The notes under the pieces are model-generated. The model made no database searches. It saw only the letters and a list, made by a program, of their open reading frames with translations, and was not told where the DNA came from. From Heterobasidion occidentale (Eukaryota > Basidiomycota > Agaricomycetes > Russulales > Bondarzewiaceae): a stretch of 64,000 nucleotides of DNA. Both the position numbers and the translations under genes were made by a program. The DNA is taken from positions 186,001 to 250,000 of the forward strand of contig JBCAQO010000003.1 in assembly GCA_039111635.1 (NCBI GenBank), given 5' to 3'. Below, piece by piece: positions 1 through 10,869 of this stretch (position 1 is the first letter of the stretch; the number at the start of each line of letters is the position of its first letter).

Positions 1-400
1 TAAACAACCCGCACTGCGATTGTGTTTGACCTCAACATGACCGGTATTGATGAGCGGCACCAACGGTTTTCCTAAGAATGCTCTGCGCTATGAGTAGAGG
101 GAATTAGAGATGATCGATGGAGCGTACAGACGGAATAAACAAGGCTCGTGACGCGCGCGGTCTGTCGGGCCGGGGCGATGATTCGATGAACTACGTGTGT
201 TTTTCTCAATCGTCTGAGTTCCCGTGTTTGTTATGCATCCGTTGAATGCCAGAAGCCATCGAGATACAGCTTCAGTCGGATACAACATATATCTCCACAA
301 AAACAGATGCCTACTCGATCACATTGAAGCATGTCGTCTACAAGGCGGTACATTCACCTATTGACTGTAGTATAAGGCTCAACACAGTGTTGAGCAGATC
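1..400. other. left-edge stretch, no gene recognised
   Basis: I see no supported gene, RNA or repeat here. Only short open frames occur, without recognisable domains or a spliceable continuation. It may be the 3' flank of the small minus-strand gene that follows. Confidence 0.4.
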
Positions 401-401
401 C

Positions 402-805
402 TTAGGAATCCATTGCGAAAAAATCCAGTATCCATCGCTGCGCTCGGATTTGCGACTTCCGCAACTGGGTAGCCTCCTTGTCCTCGGCCTGGTCGATCTG
501 CTGCCACCTCTGTGAAGCCCATAGTATAGAGGTCCATGTCTCTTCATTGGATTCATTGATCGCCGCATACACATCGCTCGTCAAGCCCGAGCACCAGATA
601 TCGTACGCTGTGAATTTCTTCTTCGGCTCCTCCAGTGCCTGCTTTTCATCAGAGCCTGAGGCAGAAGGCTGAACGCCAGTTCAGCAGGCAGAGTGGTACC
701 AGTGGCAGTGGATTTCTGATGATCATCGGCGACCGGCGGAGGAATGGCTTCTGAGCCCTCTGACTGAGACACTTTCGTCTCGGGAGGAGGTGGGGGGGGT
801 GGCAT
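402..805 (-). CDS. possible small hypothetical protein, proline-rich N-terminus
   Basis: Not recognised. Two minus-strand frames look like one small gene. The upstream part begins with Met followed by seven prolines and a Ser/Glu-rich stretch (start near 805). The downstream part, about 585-402, is acidic and tryptophan-rich (it includes EETWTSILWASQRWQQ) and ends at a stop at 402. The frames meet near 660-690 without an obvious intron, so either a short intron or a frameshift lies there. The composition looks coding rather than random, but I know no matching family. It is next to degenerate HPP-like sequence and may itself be a truncated remnant. Confidence 0.3.
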
Positions 806-1039
806 TCAAACACGTCGTGCGAGCTGCTAAAGCGAGAAAGATTCGGATGATAGGCACGTTCGCGTCCTCCTCCTCGAAAAGCCCTAGGTCGTATGGGTCC
901 ATGGCGTCCAATAACCCTGGATTTATTGTCATCGTATGACAATGGTCATTATTGAACTGCAGCAGGATCACCATAAGTGATTCGTAAACAGTCATTAGCC
1001 CTCGAATCGATCAGAACTACTTGACTATCAGAGCTGGAG

Positions 1040-1900
1040 AAAGCAATGTGTCGTGGGCTGACCTTAGCACAGAGAACAGTTGCTGTAAGAAAGGGGCGCG
1101 TCAAATTTGGTGAGAAGATGGTAGACATACCTGCATCTACGACGATGAGGCTGGTATCGAGTGACCTCCAGGAGAGGAGAGGCGAGGTCATCGACTGTTC
1201 ATTCGGAAGCGTACAAGCGTCCGCATCAGAGCGCGTGTATATGCACGTGCACCCACGGTCGCTGCTCTCCAGTGCTCTCCCCGCCCCCGCCGTCGACTGA
1301 ATCAACGTCCTCACCACACGGCGTCTCGCCTAGACGGCGCCGGCGCAACATGTCACCGACGCGACTCTCCCGCCTGCCCTCCCCACCGTGCAACGCCACC
1401 CCGCCCGATCCCTGCGCCGGTCGTTTGAGTATGTCCTGGGTCGGCGTATCCTGCGGCACCTCCGTGATTGTGGCCGTCCTGGGCCAATCGCGCTACGTTC
1501 TTGCCCGTGACGTCCCGCCGTTTGTGGCTAGCCATGGCGTACCTCTCTCGCCTGTTACGTCTCTGCCGCCGTTCCTCCACCCTCTGCCTTTTCTGCGCCA
1601 TTCGCTCACGTACCGTCCTGCCGAGCTCGACACCTCATCTGACTGACAGAAAGCCAGAGCATCTCTGCCTTCCTCGTGCACGGTGCCCATGATGCCCCGC
1701 TCACCCAGCCGCACGCGCTCCTCGGTAGTCACATCACCGGCGTGCTCCTCGGTACGCCCTACTCTCGGGTCCGGTGTTCTGCGCGGGTCATCGAGCGTGT
1801 GTGTTGCACGGAAGACGATGAGACGAGGGACGTACGATGGTGACGTTGCGCGATGGCGAAAGGAACGAGTGAGCGGGCGCGCGAGCGCAAGAGACTGAGG
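1040..1900 (+). pseudogene. degenerate HPP-family membrane protein remnant (copy A)
   Basis: Remnant of an HPP-family (PF04982-type) integral membrane protein gene. The best preserved piece, near 1685-1765, reads GAHDAPLTQPHALLG and corresponds to the family's short G-A-x-x-x-P-L-A-Q-P segment. A piece near 1505-1545 corresponds to the exon ending VASY, just before a conserved intron. The 5' part (about 1060-1250) aligns by eye with the 5' part of copy C at 9500-9680, including the shared run catcgactgttcatt. No continuous frame survives. Assignment rests on comparison with copies B, C and D, where the motifs are clearer. Confidence 0.5.
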
Positions 1901-1903
1901 CAC

Positions 1904-2245
1904 ACATGATGAGCATAACGTTAACGATCCAGCGCTTTCAGACGCCGCCGCAGAGGATGATCATGCTCGCCGTGTGCGCGGGGCGAGTGCGCAGGTTTGC
2001 TGGACGATGTCGGGCACGCGCCCGGGGCTCTTAGAAGGCGTGGAAGTGAATCAGCGAGTCATGTTGCCGATGGAGTCGTCCGTCAGAGAAAAAGAAAAAG
2101 AATTACAAGGACATTGGTCTGGTGCAAGGGACATCGATGGCGGGCTCGACTGTGGGAGGGTGTGCGGACGGCGAGCTAACCACATTGTACACCCAGTAGT
2201 AGTCAAGCGAGCGCTCGTTCTGAGAGAGGCAGTGGGGGGCGCCAC
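1904..2245 (-). pseudogene. deoxyhypusine synthase pseudogene fragment 1
   Basis: This stretch matches, at DNA level and with many substitutions, the minus-strand DHS gene at 18457-18810. It contains the equivalent of DHS exon 3 (cagacgccgccg...gaggatgatcatg), the position of the preceding intron, and the end of exon 2 (the codons for YYWAYK, here YYWVYN). Frames are broken. The intron position is kept, so it arose by DNA duplication, not from a processed transcript. It sits head to head with HPP copy B, the arrangement also found, inverted, at 58.7-60.4 kb. Confidence 0.75.
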
Positions 2246-2296
2246 TTTCGGTGCCGATCGGGACTCAGTGTTCGCTCTCTCGGGCTCAACCGGAAC

Positions 2297-3400
2297 TACT
2301 CACGCACCGACAAGCGCCCACATCGGGGCGCGTGTGTGGGCACGTGAGGCGCTGAGCGTGACCTCGACATCCGCGTCTCTCTCCCTTCGCCTGTCTTGTT
2401 CGCCTGCTCTCTCATTTCCTCGACTACTGTCTCGCTCATCTGAGTCTCGTCGTGCATTCGCACGTTCTACGTCGTCATGACCGTCTTTGGCCAGGCGCAC
2501 GCGCGCTCCTTCCTTTGCTCCAGATAACATACACGCACTTCCTCGGTACTTCCTCCCTCGATGTCGCATGCCGCCTCTCTCACGATGCGAAATGCCCGCA
2601 TGCACACTCCTCTCGCCCACCCACACCGTCGTCCATCGCGTCCTATACCAGCACTCCTCGCCTCCGCTTCTATGTTCTAACACGTTTCAGACCCTAAAGC
2701 CTTGATGCCATGAACACCCGCGCGTTGATGGACGTGCCATGCCTCAAACTCATAAGTTGTCCTCTCAATCCTCATGCCTCATCCGGTCACCCTCCCCTGC
2801 CTCCTCGGCTATCGTCAAACAGTACTCCTCCTTCTACTTGTCCTGCTCGTTTGGAGCCAGAGCTGAAGGGGCACGTTCTGTGGCCTGTCCGCGACGATTC
2901 CGAGCTTTTTGGTGGCTAGCTATGTGCGTCCCCGTTCAATTCTCTCAACTCTCTTGTTTTTACATCTTGACTTAACTTCCATCCTCCCCCGCCTTTTCCG
3001 CGCCGTTTCTCCACATCCGTCCCGCATTCCACATTCCAGCCCCTTCCCACCCAAGGCGCCTCCGTCGTCCTGATCTACGGCGCTTCTGACGCCCTGCCCA
3101 CGCGTGTTCCTCCTCAGCACCGCCAAGCTCTTCCGTCTACCCTCGCCCCAGCTGCACTGAATTTACATCACCGTCTCCCGCGCAAACGCAACCCCGCTGT
3201 TCCCGAGCACCGGAGAAGTCGGTGGTACTTCCTTCTCGCTACCCCGCGTGGTGACTTCTTACCTTGCGCCCCTATTGCGCTCCCATTGTGCTGTCCTGTA
3301 AGCTCATAAATGTACGCATTCGAGTGTTGGCTCAGATATGTGCATTCTTGAACCATGTCTGATGCACGCCGCACGGAAACTGCACAGAAAGGTTTGTACG
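2297..3400 (+). pseudogene. degenerate HPP-family membrane protein gene (copy B)
   Basis: A long remnant of an HPP-family gene. Near 2908-2925 the exon ending LVASY is followed by a gtgcgt donor. Near 3055-3100 the next exon reads GASVVLIYGASDA, the canonical membrane segment of HPP proteins, followed by an AKLFRL piece. Stops and frameshifts break the rest. The whole stretch from about 2300 to 3110 is the reverse complement, with divergence, of 59810-59090 (copy D), including the 5' flank with its acaagcgcccacatcgg motif. HPP proteins are four-helix membrane proteins; nitrite transport is reported for plastid and cyanobacterial members, while the fungal role is not settled. Confidence 0.65.
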
Positions 3401-3635
3401 CGGGACATCACGTGTGCCGCTGACGGCTCTGAGAATCATGCAGGCTACTTGCAGGCCGCCCTTGTCCAATGATCTCCTCGTCGCCTACACACTCGCCCTC
3501 ACCGCCTCTGATTGTGAGCAAGATCAACACCGCGTTCGATTCCTCATCCCTCCCCGTCCATCAGTCAGACGTCTGCGAATAGTCTCCCGACGCCGCCACA
3601 AGACTTGCTCCTTAGGCACGTCTGACATCAGTCAC

Positions 3636-3695
3636 ATTTTGGCTCCGCCATGTCGCCCGCCCTCAGCTGTACGGACGGCTTCGGTTGCATAGGCG
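3636..3695 (-). pseudogene. HPP 3'-end fragment upstream of NLR-1
   Basis: About 60 bases read, on the minus strand, KPSVQLRAGDMAEP, the same tail that ends HPP copy D (58.68 kb) and, in diverged form, the HPP piece at 48.3 kb. Its orientation is opposite to copy B just upstream, so it is a separate fragment. It lies about 410 bases before the NLR-1 start codon. Confidence 0.6.
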
Positions 3696-4103
3696 CAGGC
3701 GACGCACTTGTATATCATCATTGCGACCGAGTGGGACCGGAGCGCGACTGATAATAAAGGGTATCAAAGGTCAATTACGCTTCGTCAGAGTGCAGCATTC
3801 GTGTATCATTCTTTCACGATGAACGGAGATGACCCTATAGCTGTCTATGATATACTGTTTTTGACAGTGCAATTGTCTCGAATGACCCCGTGTCTCACGC
3901 CTGTCTTGAGTTTCGAATAGGGAGGAATAGAGTATATTTGAGTCTTCGAATAGGAATAGAGTATATAGTATTCAGCTCACGATGAAGTAGCGCTCACTTC
4001 CCGTGGCTGTTGTCCTTGGGAATCCTGTACGAGTATGTGTTCTATCACCTAGCATCCCTCACCGTCTGCCCTTACACCTGTCCCACAGAACGCTTTGTCA
4101 AAC

Positions 4104-7100
4104 ATGCCGGATTCGAATCCTGGATCTCAATTCCAGGACATCTGGAAATCGGCCCTCACGAAATACAAACAAGACACCGACCGCGACTATTTTGAAGGCT
4201 GGCTCGGGGAAGATTCCCCAGATGCTCTGTTTAGACTCCTCGACGACGAGCTGAAAAGTTTCAAGCAGTATCAGAAGAAGCAGAACAAAGTGCGAGCTGC
4301 GATTCAGCCCGTTCTTGAACTGGTGATTGTGTCCTCAAAGACGATCGGAGAATCTCTAGTGACGGCGAGCCCTGCATCTACCCATATTTCTGAGATGTAT
4401 ACCTAACTTCGGTGACAATAGGCATCCCCACCCGCGAAAGCGGTTTCTGTCGCCATTCGGGCGTTGCTAAAGGTGCGTGTTCCGATTATCAATTTGTTTT
4501 CTCCGGGCGAGTCTCAATGCCGTCGTCAATCTAGGCGGCAAGGGGCGTCAGTGGCAACTATGACATGATTATCGGGATGTTCGAGGAGATCAAAGGCTTC
4601 GTTGGACGGCTGAATTATCACACCCAACAAGAGATCACGGAAGCAATGAAGAAACTCATCGTCGACATCCTTGGGCAGTTACTTGTGGTGCTCGGAGTGG
4701 CTACGAAGCGGATGAAGCAGAATCGACTTGGTAGGAGGTTCCAGTGTTCATCGGATCAGAAGGCTGATATGTTCAAAAGCAATCTCGAGGAAGAATACGG
4801 AAGTGACGGAAGAAATGAAGACTTTGCGGACCTTATCAAATGAGGAGGTTCCACAGACCACTTCGTCGAACAAGCCAGTCACAAACCCTGAATCAGACTT
4901 CCTTGTCGCTTGGGATCTAGCGATCACCACCTACAACCAACACACCGAGAGTTACTATCTTATTGAAGGTGGTTTGGTGGCCAATTCCCCTGATGCTCTT
5001 TTTGGGATCCTCGACAACGAGCTGAACAGCTTCCAGGAGTATCGGAAGAAGGGAGAGAAAGTTCGACGTGCAATTGAGCCAGTTCTCAATATGGTGAATG
5101 TGTTCTCAGAGACAATAGGAGAAGGTCTGGCAATGGTGAGCAACATGTCTGCCCAGATTGTCGGGATGATGTTGAACTTTAATGATATCAGGCATTCCCA
5201 CCAGCGAAAGCGGTTTCTGTCGCTATCCGAGTCTTAATCAGGTGTGTGTTCGATTACCGTTTGAGGATGGATCTGAATGCCGTCATCGATCTAGGGTGCA
5301 AGGGACGTTAGTGCACACTATGACATGATTATCGAGATGTTCCAGAAGCTCAAAGGCTTTATGGGACGTCTGGACACTTACATCAAACACAATATCACTG
5401 ACAAACTCAAGGGCCTCATCATCGACATCCTTGCTCAGGTGCTCGTGGTGCTCGGAGTGGCCACAAAGTGGATAAACCAGAACCGTCTTTGTAAGAATGT
5501 TGCGTTATTCACTGGAGAATGTGGCTGATGGTAGGTTCTAGTTCAATATTCAAAGGTACTTGTCGGGAATAACACGGAAGTGACGGATGCGATGAGGAAA
5601 CTGGAAATGTTTATTCACCAGGAGGTTCCTATGGTCACCGCTGAGATTCATGGCAACGTGATGGCTATCAGAGGTATAGTCTTCATGAAGGATGATCTAT
5701 ACCTCATGTCTCATCCACGATGCAGACGATGGAATCCGACAGAGGATCCACTCCTGGCTCAAGCCACCTGATCCCACTACGAACTACAACACCGCTATCA
5801 AAACACGACAGGTGGGAACTGGCGAATGGTTTACCAAGGGACAGGATTTTCAAGACTGGATGAAGCTTCCAGGTTCATTCCTGTGGATTCATGGTATACG
5901 TGCGTCCACAAACCTTCGCCTATTGGAAGGTCGTTGACTGGAAGTATATACAGCTGGCAATGGCAAAACCGTTATTTGGTGAGGCTATTCCGACGTTAAA
6001 CTCGTTGAACCATTGCTGATGCGTCTATCGCTTCACAACAGCTCTACAGCTATCGAGACTCTTCAAGCTTCAGTCGAATCCTCTGCCGCGTTGGCCTACT
6101 TCTACTTCACATTCAACGACTCCGAGAAGGTACTCTATCGAAATATGCTGCATTCGCTTGTCTATCAACTCTGCAAGCAATGTCCTCAGCCGTTGAGAAA
6201 CCTCTACAACCGGAAGGACAACGGCTCCAAAGAGCCAACGGTGGAGGAGCTGCTCTATGTTTTGAAGATCACTGCTAGTTCATTCAGCCAGACTTACATC
6301 GTTCTTGACGGACTGGACGAGTGTGGTGGCTCAGAGCGAACAGATGTACTCAAATTCTTGACTGACATACAGAGCTGGAATCTGGAACCTCTTCATGTCC
6401 TTGCTGCAAGTCGGCCTGAGCAGGAAATCAAGGAGACCATGGAGACTTTGCGCGGCGCTTGTCACGTCGATCTTCATGACGCAAAGTCACAGATCAATGA
6501 CGATATCAAGGTGTACCTTGACAGTGTACTGCAGGACGACTCCCACCTGAATAAATGGGGACCTACGGAGAAGGCGCGAATCAGAGACACTCTTGTCGAA
6601 CGCGCAGATGGGATGTAAGTGAAGCTGATTGTCCGAATAGCATAAACACTGACGGGGAGTTCGCTATCAAGGTTTCAATGGGTGCGCTGTCAAATAGACA
6701 GCTTGCGACACTGCCATACACCCAAAGATCTCAAAAAGGCTCTAGGATCACTGCCGAAAACGCTGGACGACACGTATGAACGGATACTGAGAACCGTTCC
6801 AGATGACCACCAGGAGAAGATCCATCGAATCTTGGAATTCCTCTGCTTCTCCGAACGTCCGATGATGCTTGGAGAACTCGCCGAGGTTGTCACTGTGGCT
6901 ATAGATTCCGATGGAAAGGCCCATTATGACTCTGAGAATCGCATGCGCGATTCATCGGACGTGCTCACAATATGCAGCAGTTTGGTCTCGCTTTCAGCCA
7001 GTTCAGATGCCGCCAATGTTCTGAGATATGATAAATGGCACCCTGAATTTCTTCTCGAAACGGCCGCAGCGCGAATTCTGCGACTGTCGCACTTCTCTGT

Positions 7101-8692
7101 AAAAGAATACCTCTCCTCTCAAAGGATTCGAACAGGCCGAGCATCGGGTTACAGTGTCGATGCAGAGCTCGCCAGAAGGTCAATTGCCACGACATGTCTC
7201 GTATACCTGATGCGATTCAACACAGACAGACTAGACGAGAAAAGGATAAAAGGAGAGAAAGATGTTGCCCTAACTCTATATGCAGCACGGCATTGGATAT
7301 CCCATTTCCCGCAGCAGAGCCGCGACACTCCTCAGCCTCTACAGGATTTGGCACAAGAGTTCTTCCATATCCCCCGGCGAGCGAATTTTCTCAATTGGAT
7401 CAGGATGTATGATTTTGATGGCTACTCGCATGGCGTGGATTGGCATCGTGAAGCCAACACCATCCCTGATCCTCTTTACTATTCGTGCATGGCAGGATTT
7501 GTGGATGTCTCAAGATGGTTGGTCACCGAAGGCGCCGATGTCAATGCGCAAGGAGGTTATTACGGAAACGCGCTGCAGGCGGCGTGTTACGGTGGTCACA
7601 AATCCGTCGTGCGACTGCTGCTGGATCGAGGTGCCGTCATCAACGCGCAAGGAGGAATGTATGGGAACACGCTGCAGGCGGTGTGTTACGGTGGTCACGA
7701 ATCCATCGTGCGACTGCTGCTGGATCGAGGTGCCGACATGCATGCGCAAGGAGGATATTACGGGAACGCGCTGCAGGCGGCGTCTTACCGTGGCCACGAA
7801 TCCATCGTGCGACTGCTGCTGGACCGAGGTGCCGAAATCAACGCGCAAGGAGGACAGTATGGGAACGCGCTGCAGGCGGCGGCGGCGACTTACCATGGTG
7901 ACGAAACCATCGTGCAACTGTTGCTGGATCGAGGTGCCGACATGCACGCGCAAGGAGGATATTACGGGAACGCGCTGCAGGCGGCGGCGGCGTCTGTCCA
8001 TGGTGCCGAATCATTGTGCGACTGCTGCTGGATCGAGGTGCCGACATGCACGCGCAAGGAGGAATGCATGGGAACGCGCTGCAGGCGGCGTGTTACGGTG
8101 GTCACGAAACCATCGTGCGACTGCTGCTGGATCGAGGTGCCGGCATGCGCGCGCAAGGAGGATATTACGGGAACGCGCTGCAGGCGGCGTGTTACGGTGG
8201 TCACAAATCCATCGTGCGACTGCTGCTGGATCGAGGTGCCGACATGCACACGCAAGGAGGAATGCATGGGAACGCGCTGCAGGCGGCGTGTTACGGTGGT
8301 CACGAATCCATCGTGCAATTGCTGCTGGATGGAGGTGCCGACATGCACGCGCAAGGAGATATTACAGGAACGCGCTGCAGGCGGCGGCGGCGTCTTACCG
8401 TGGTGACGAAACCATCGTGCAACTGCTGCTGGATCGAGGTGCCGACATCAACGCCCATGGAGGAGCATACCGGAGTGCGTTGCAGGCAGCATTGGCCCCT
8501 CGTGGGTATCCGCCACGGAATCCTCACATAGTGATAATCTTGTGGGATGCCGGTGCGCGACTCTACACCATGCCATCCGAGGCGCATTCGGAGGAGTACA
8601 TCGCTCGGCTGCCAAAAATGGACCTGATGATGATGGATGAGCCTGCAAAAACTCTGGAGACGCGCAGCAGCAAGCGACGAAGCTGGTCCTGA
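4104..8692 (+). CDS. NLR-1: Goodbye-Goodbye-NACHT-ankyrin STAND protein, frame broken twice
   Basis: STAND/NLR-type receptor: nucleotide binding to NACHT is expected to drive oligomerisation after ligand sensing by the C-terminal repeats, a role tied to fungal non-self recognition and cell death. Start ATG at 4104. The first Goodbye domain spans exons at 4104 to about 4347, 4424-4470, 4545-4730 and 4760-4855; it then runs in frame into a second complete Goodbye domain (4856 to about 5680). Walker A is split by an intron (HGI-P-GNGKT, near 5895 and 5972), and Walker B TYIVLDGLDEC is near 6290-6325. An intron at 6615-6671 interrupts the codon of RADGM. A helical linker follows, then ankyrin repeats (7530-8490) and the tail LWDAGARLYTMPSEAHSEEY to a stop at 8690-8692. 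Two single-base losses, near 8009-8012 and 8355-8359, shift the frame inside the repeats. These are mutations or assembly errors. The first intron uses a gcgagc donor where its paralogues have GT. Confidence 0.85.
7530..8490 (+). repeat. ankyrin-repeat array of NLR-1 (about ten near-identical units)
   Basis: Tandem 99-base units, some 108 bases because of three extra GCG codons, encode the pattern AQGG-xYGNALQAA-xYGGHESIVRLLLDRGA. Units are almost identical in DNA. Differences concentrate at the residues after QGG, after QAA and after DRGA. Every unit length is a multiple of three and several frames lack stops, so long spurious open frames appear in alternative frames and on the other strand. 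Confidence 0.9.
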
Positions 8693-9495
8693 ATGAGGAA
8701 TTGAGATCACTGTGCGTGGATTCAGACATCTACTTCATCAAGGGACTCATTCACCGATTCGATTATTCTTTTCCAGTTCGGATCCGACGCTGTATATACA
8801 CGAGAGACGGAACCTTTGTACAGTGACAGCACCGGACATCGTACAGGCTAGGCTCGGGAGTACATACTTTGTAACAGAATGCAATGCACCGGAACACGCA
8901 TACAATCACACGAAGTTGCCTTGACATTTTGACCGACAAGGTCTGTCTAAAGTGCTGATACTTCGTCACAGGCTTCCAAATCCTGGTATATGTCGCTCAG
9001 GTAGAGATCAGCACATACAGCGAGTAGCGTCACACTGGAAGTAACAAATTGACAGTGAAAGCACCGAAAAAGAATAGCACCTCTCACCGTCCATGTGATG
9101 CCAGGTCAGACAGTACTCACCGCCGCACAGCATATATGCTATCCGCCGCTGACACGCCGATGCTACCACAGGTCTCGCACAATGATCTTTCTCTCTCGCG
9201 TCCTGCTGGTGGAACATAGAGAAAAACTGAGAGAAGTGAGCCAGGTAGAAACCAAACGTCAGCACACATTAAACCAGATTGCCTAGACAGCCGGCTGTCA
9301 GAGCGCATCTAGCAGTAGCTTGTCCTCACAATTTCCACAGTTGTCATCGCTCGTGCACGATGCCTCCATATCAGGAAGCCTGCAAAGGCACATGATACAC
9401 CCCGTCAAGGACGCGTATCTATGTCTAGAATAAGAGGCAAGGATAAACAGTTGATCATTTGCGAATGCGCATGCAGGAATCGGAGGCATACCGTA
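8693..9495. other. NLR-1 3' flank, no gene
   Basis: About 190 bases after the NLR-1 stop resemble the downstream flanks of NLR-2 (17089-17240) and NLR-4 (60890-60720 on the minus strand), including the run gctgtatatacacga. The duplicated unit therefore extends past the stop codon. Beyond about 8890 I see nothing recognisable. Confidence 0.5.
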
Positions 9496-9499
9496 CTTG

Positions 9500-10640
9500 G
9501 TGGCTTCTCTGTGTCTGAGTCGAGAAAGGAGCGCATCGAATGTAATGAGAACATGGGTTCAAAAATCCTACATAGACGACGACGAAGCCTGTGTCGAGTT
9601 CTTCCTGGAGAGATCATCGACTGTTCATTGAGTCGGAGGCGCACAAGCGCGCCCACATTGGCGCGTGTGTGCATGGCACACACGTTTGCTGCTCATCCCG
9701 CTCCCTGACTCCGTTCTCTATCCAAGTTCTTAATCGACTGACTCGTCCACATCGCACAGGCTCTCGCTCAGACGGCGTTGGTGATATATATCACCCATGC
9801 GTCTCGGCCATGTCTTGCACACGCCTCCCACGTACGCACATTGTCGTAGAACGCAGGCTGAACCCAACGCTGCTCTCATCTATCGACGCTCCGACGCGTC
9901 CACTCCACACTCGCCGCTGCATGACACACCCTGCTAGCATGACCTCTCCGCCCTTCTGCCTCGCTCGCCTCCACGATCACTTCCTCGACTTTGTACAATG
10001 CCACCCTGCCCTCCCAGCACTGTTTGCCTGGGTCTGGTCATAGATTAGTGCATTCCGCGGCCTGTCCGTGATCGTGACACCGTCTTGTTCCAGGTGCACT
10101 ACTTGCTCGACCGCGACGTGCTGCTATTGGTGGCTAGCTATGTACGTACCGTTTTGAATTTTCGGCTCTCGTGTCTTGACTTCTTTACCGCGCCATTTCT
10201 TCCTCCTCCGCCGTTTCTGCGCGGCCTTGTTTGCTTGGATGACACACGCCCAGCATTCCCCACCCTTCCCCTCCCGTACCTTCCTAATGATCCGAGGCCC
10301 CACTGACTCACCCCAGGTACCTCCACCGCCCTTATATGCGGTGCCCCTGATACCCCGCTCGCCCAGCCGCACGCCCTCCTGGCGGCATCAGCATTGCCAC
10401 ACTCAGCTGCTTCGACCCCCCGCGGGCTCGCTGCCGCCCTCGCCTGTGTGACCACGACCGCTGCAATGCAGATCACCAGCACGACCAGATCGCCCGCGCT
10501 GCTCCTCGGTGTCATCGGGTGGCACTTCCTATCGTCGGTACTCGCGCTCGCCAGTCGCGTTGCTCGCGAACGTACAGCCGCGCTATCCATGTGGTGCTGT
10601 GTGCCGCCGAGGTCGGTCGGGCAACCATGTGCGGAATCGA
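9500..10640 (+). pseudogene. HPP-family membrane protein pseudogene (copy C)
   Basis: The clearest forward HPP remnant. An exon near 10085-10141 ends VLLLVASY at a gtacgt donor. The intron ends ccccag at 10315. The next exon reads GTSTALICGAPDTPLAQPH, then after a short shift LAAALACVTTTAAMQITSTT, matching the family's conserved helices. The PAGATAL signature is lost (SPALLL). Near 10560-10600 the frame slips and LLANVQPRYP, the family's end motif, appears in another frame. Upstream, 9500-9680 aligns with the 5' flank of copy A. With the lost signature and shifted frame it is unlikely to be functional. Confidence 0.7.
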
Positions 10641-10869
10641 GCGTAAGCGTTGGGACGTGGAGCGGGTGGGCGTGCGCAGAGACAGCACAGCGGAGCCAGA
10701 AGTATGAATGCCACGCACGCGCCCCGGCGGTAGGTGATCGCGATCTCGTTCTATTGGGTATGCACCCTGCTGATCCTGATATCATGGCGAGGATCAAATA
10801 TATCTACACCCAAGTACTAAAGGCTCGACATTGATCACTATTGGGGCTGAGGCTCCTAATGACCCGCGA

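Noticed and set aside
2300..3140. Solo LTR or terminal inverted repeat of a transposon, paired with 59.1-59.8 kb
   Set aside because: The shared inverted segment contains recognisable HPP exons and an intron, so it is duplicated gene sequence; I found no target-site duplication or transposase.
7530..8490. CRISPR-like regular repeat array
   Set aside because: Units are adjacent with no unique spacers and encode ankyrin repeats; the genome is fungal.
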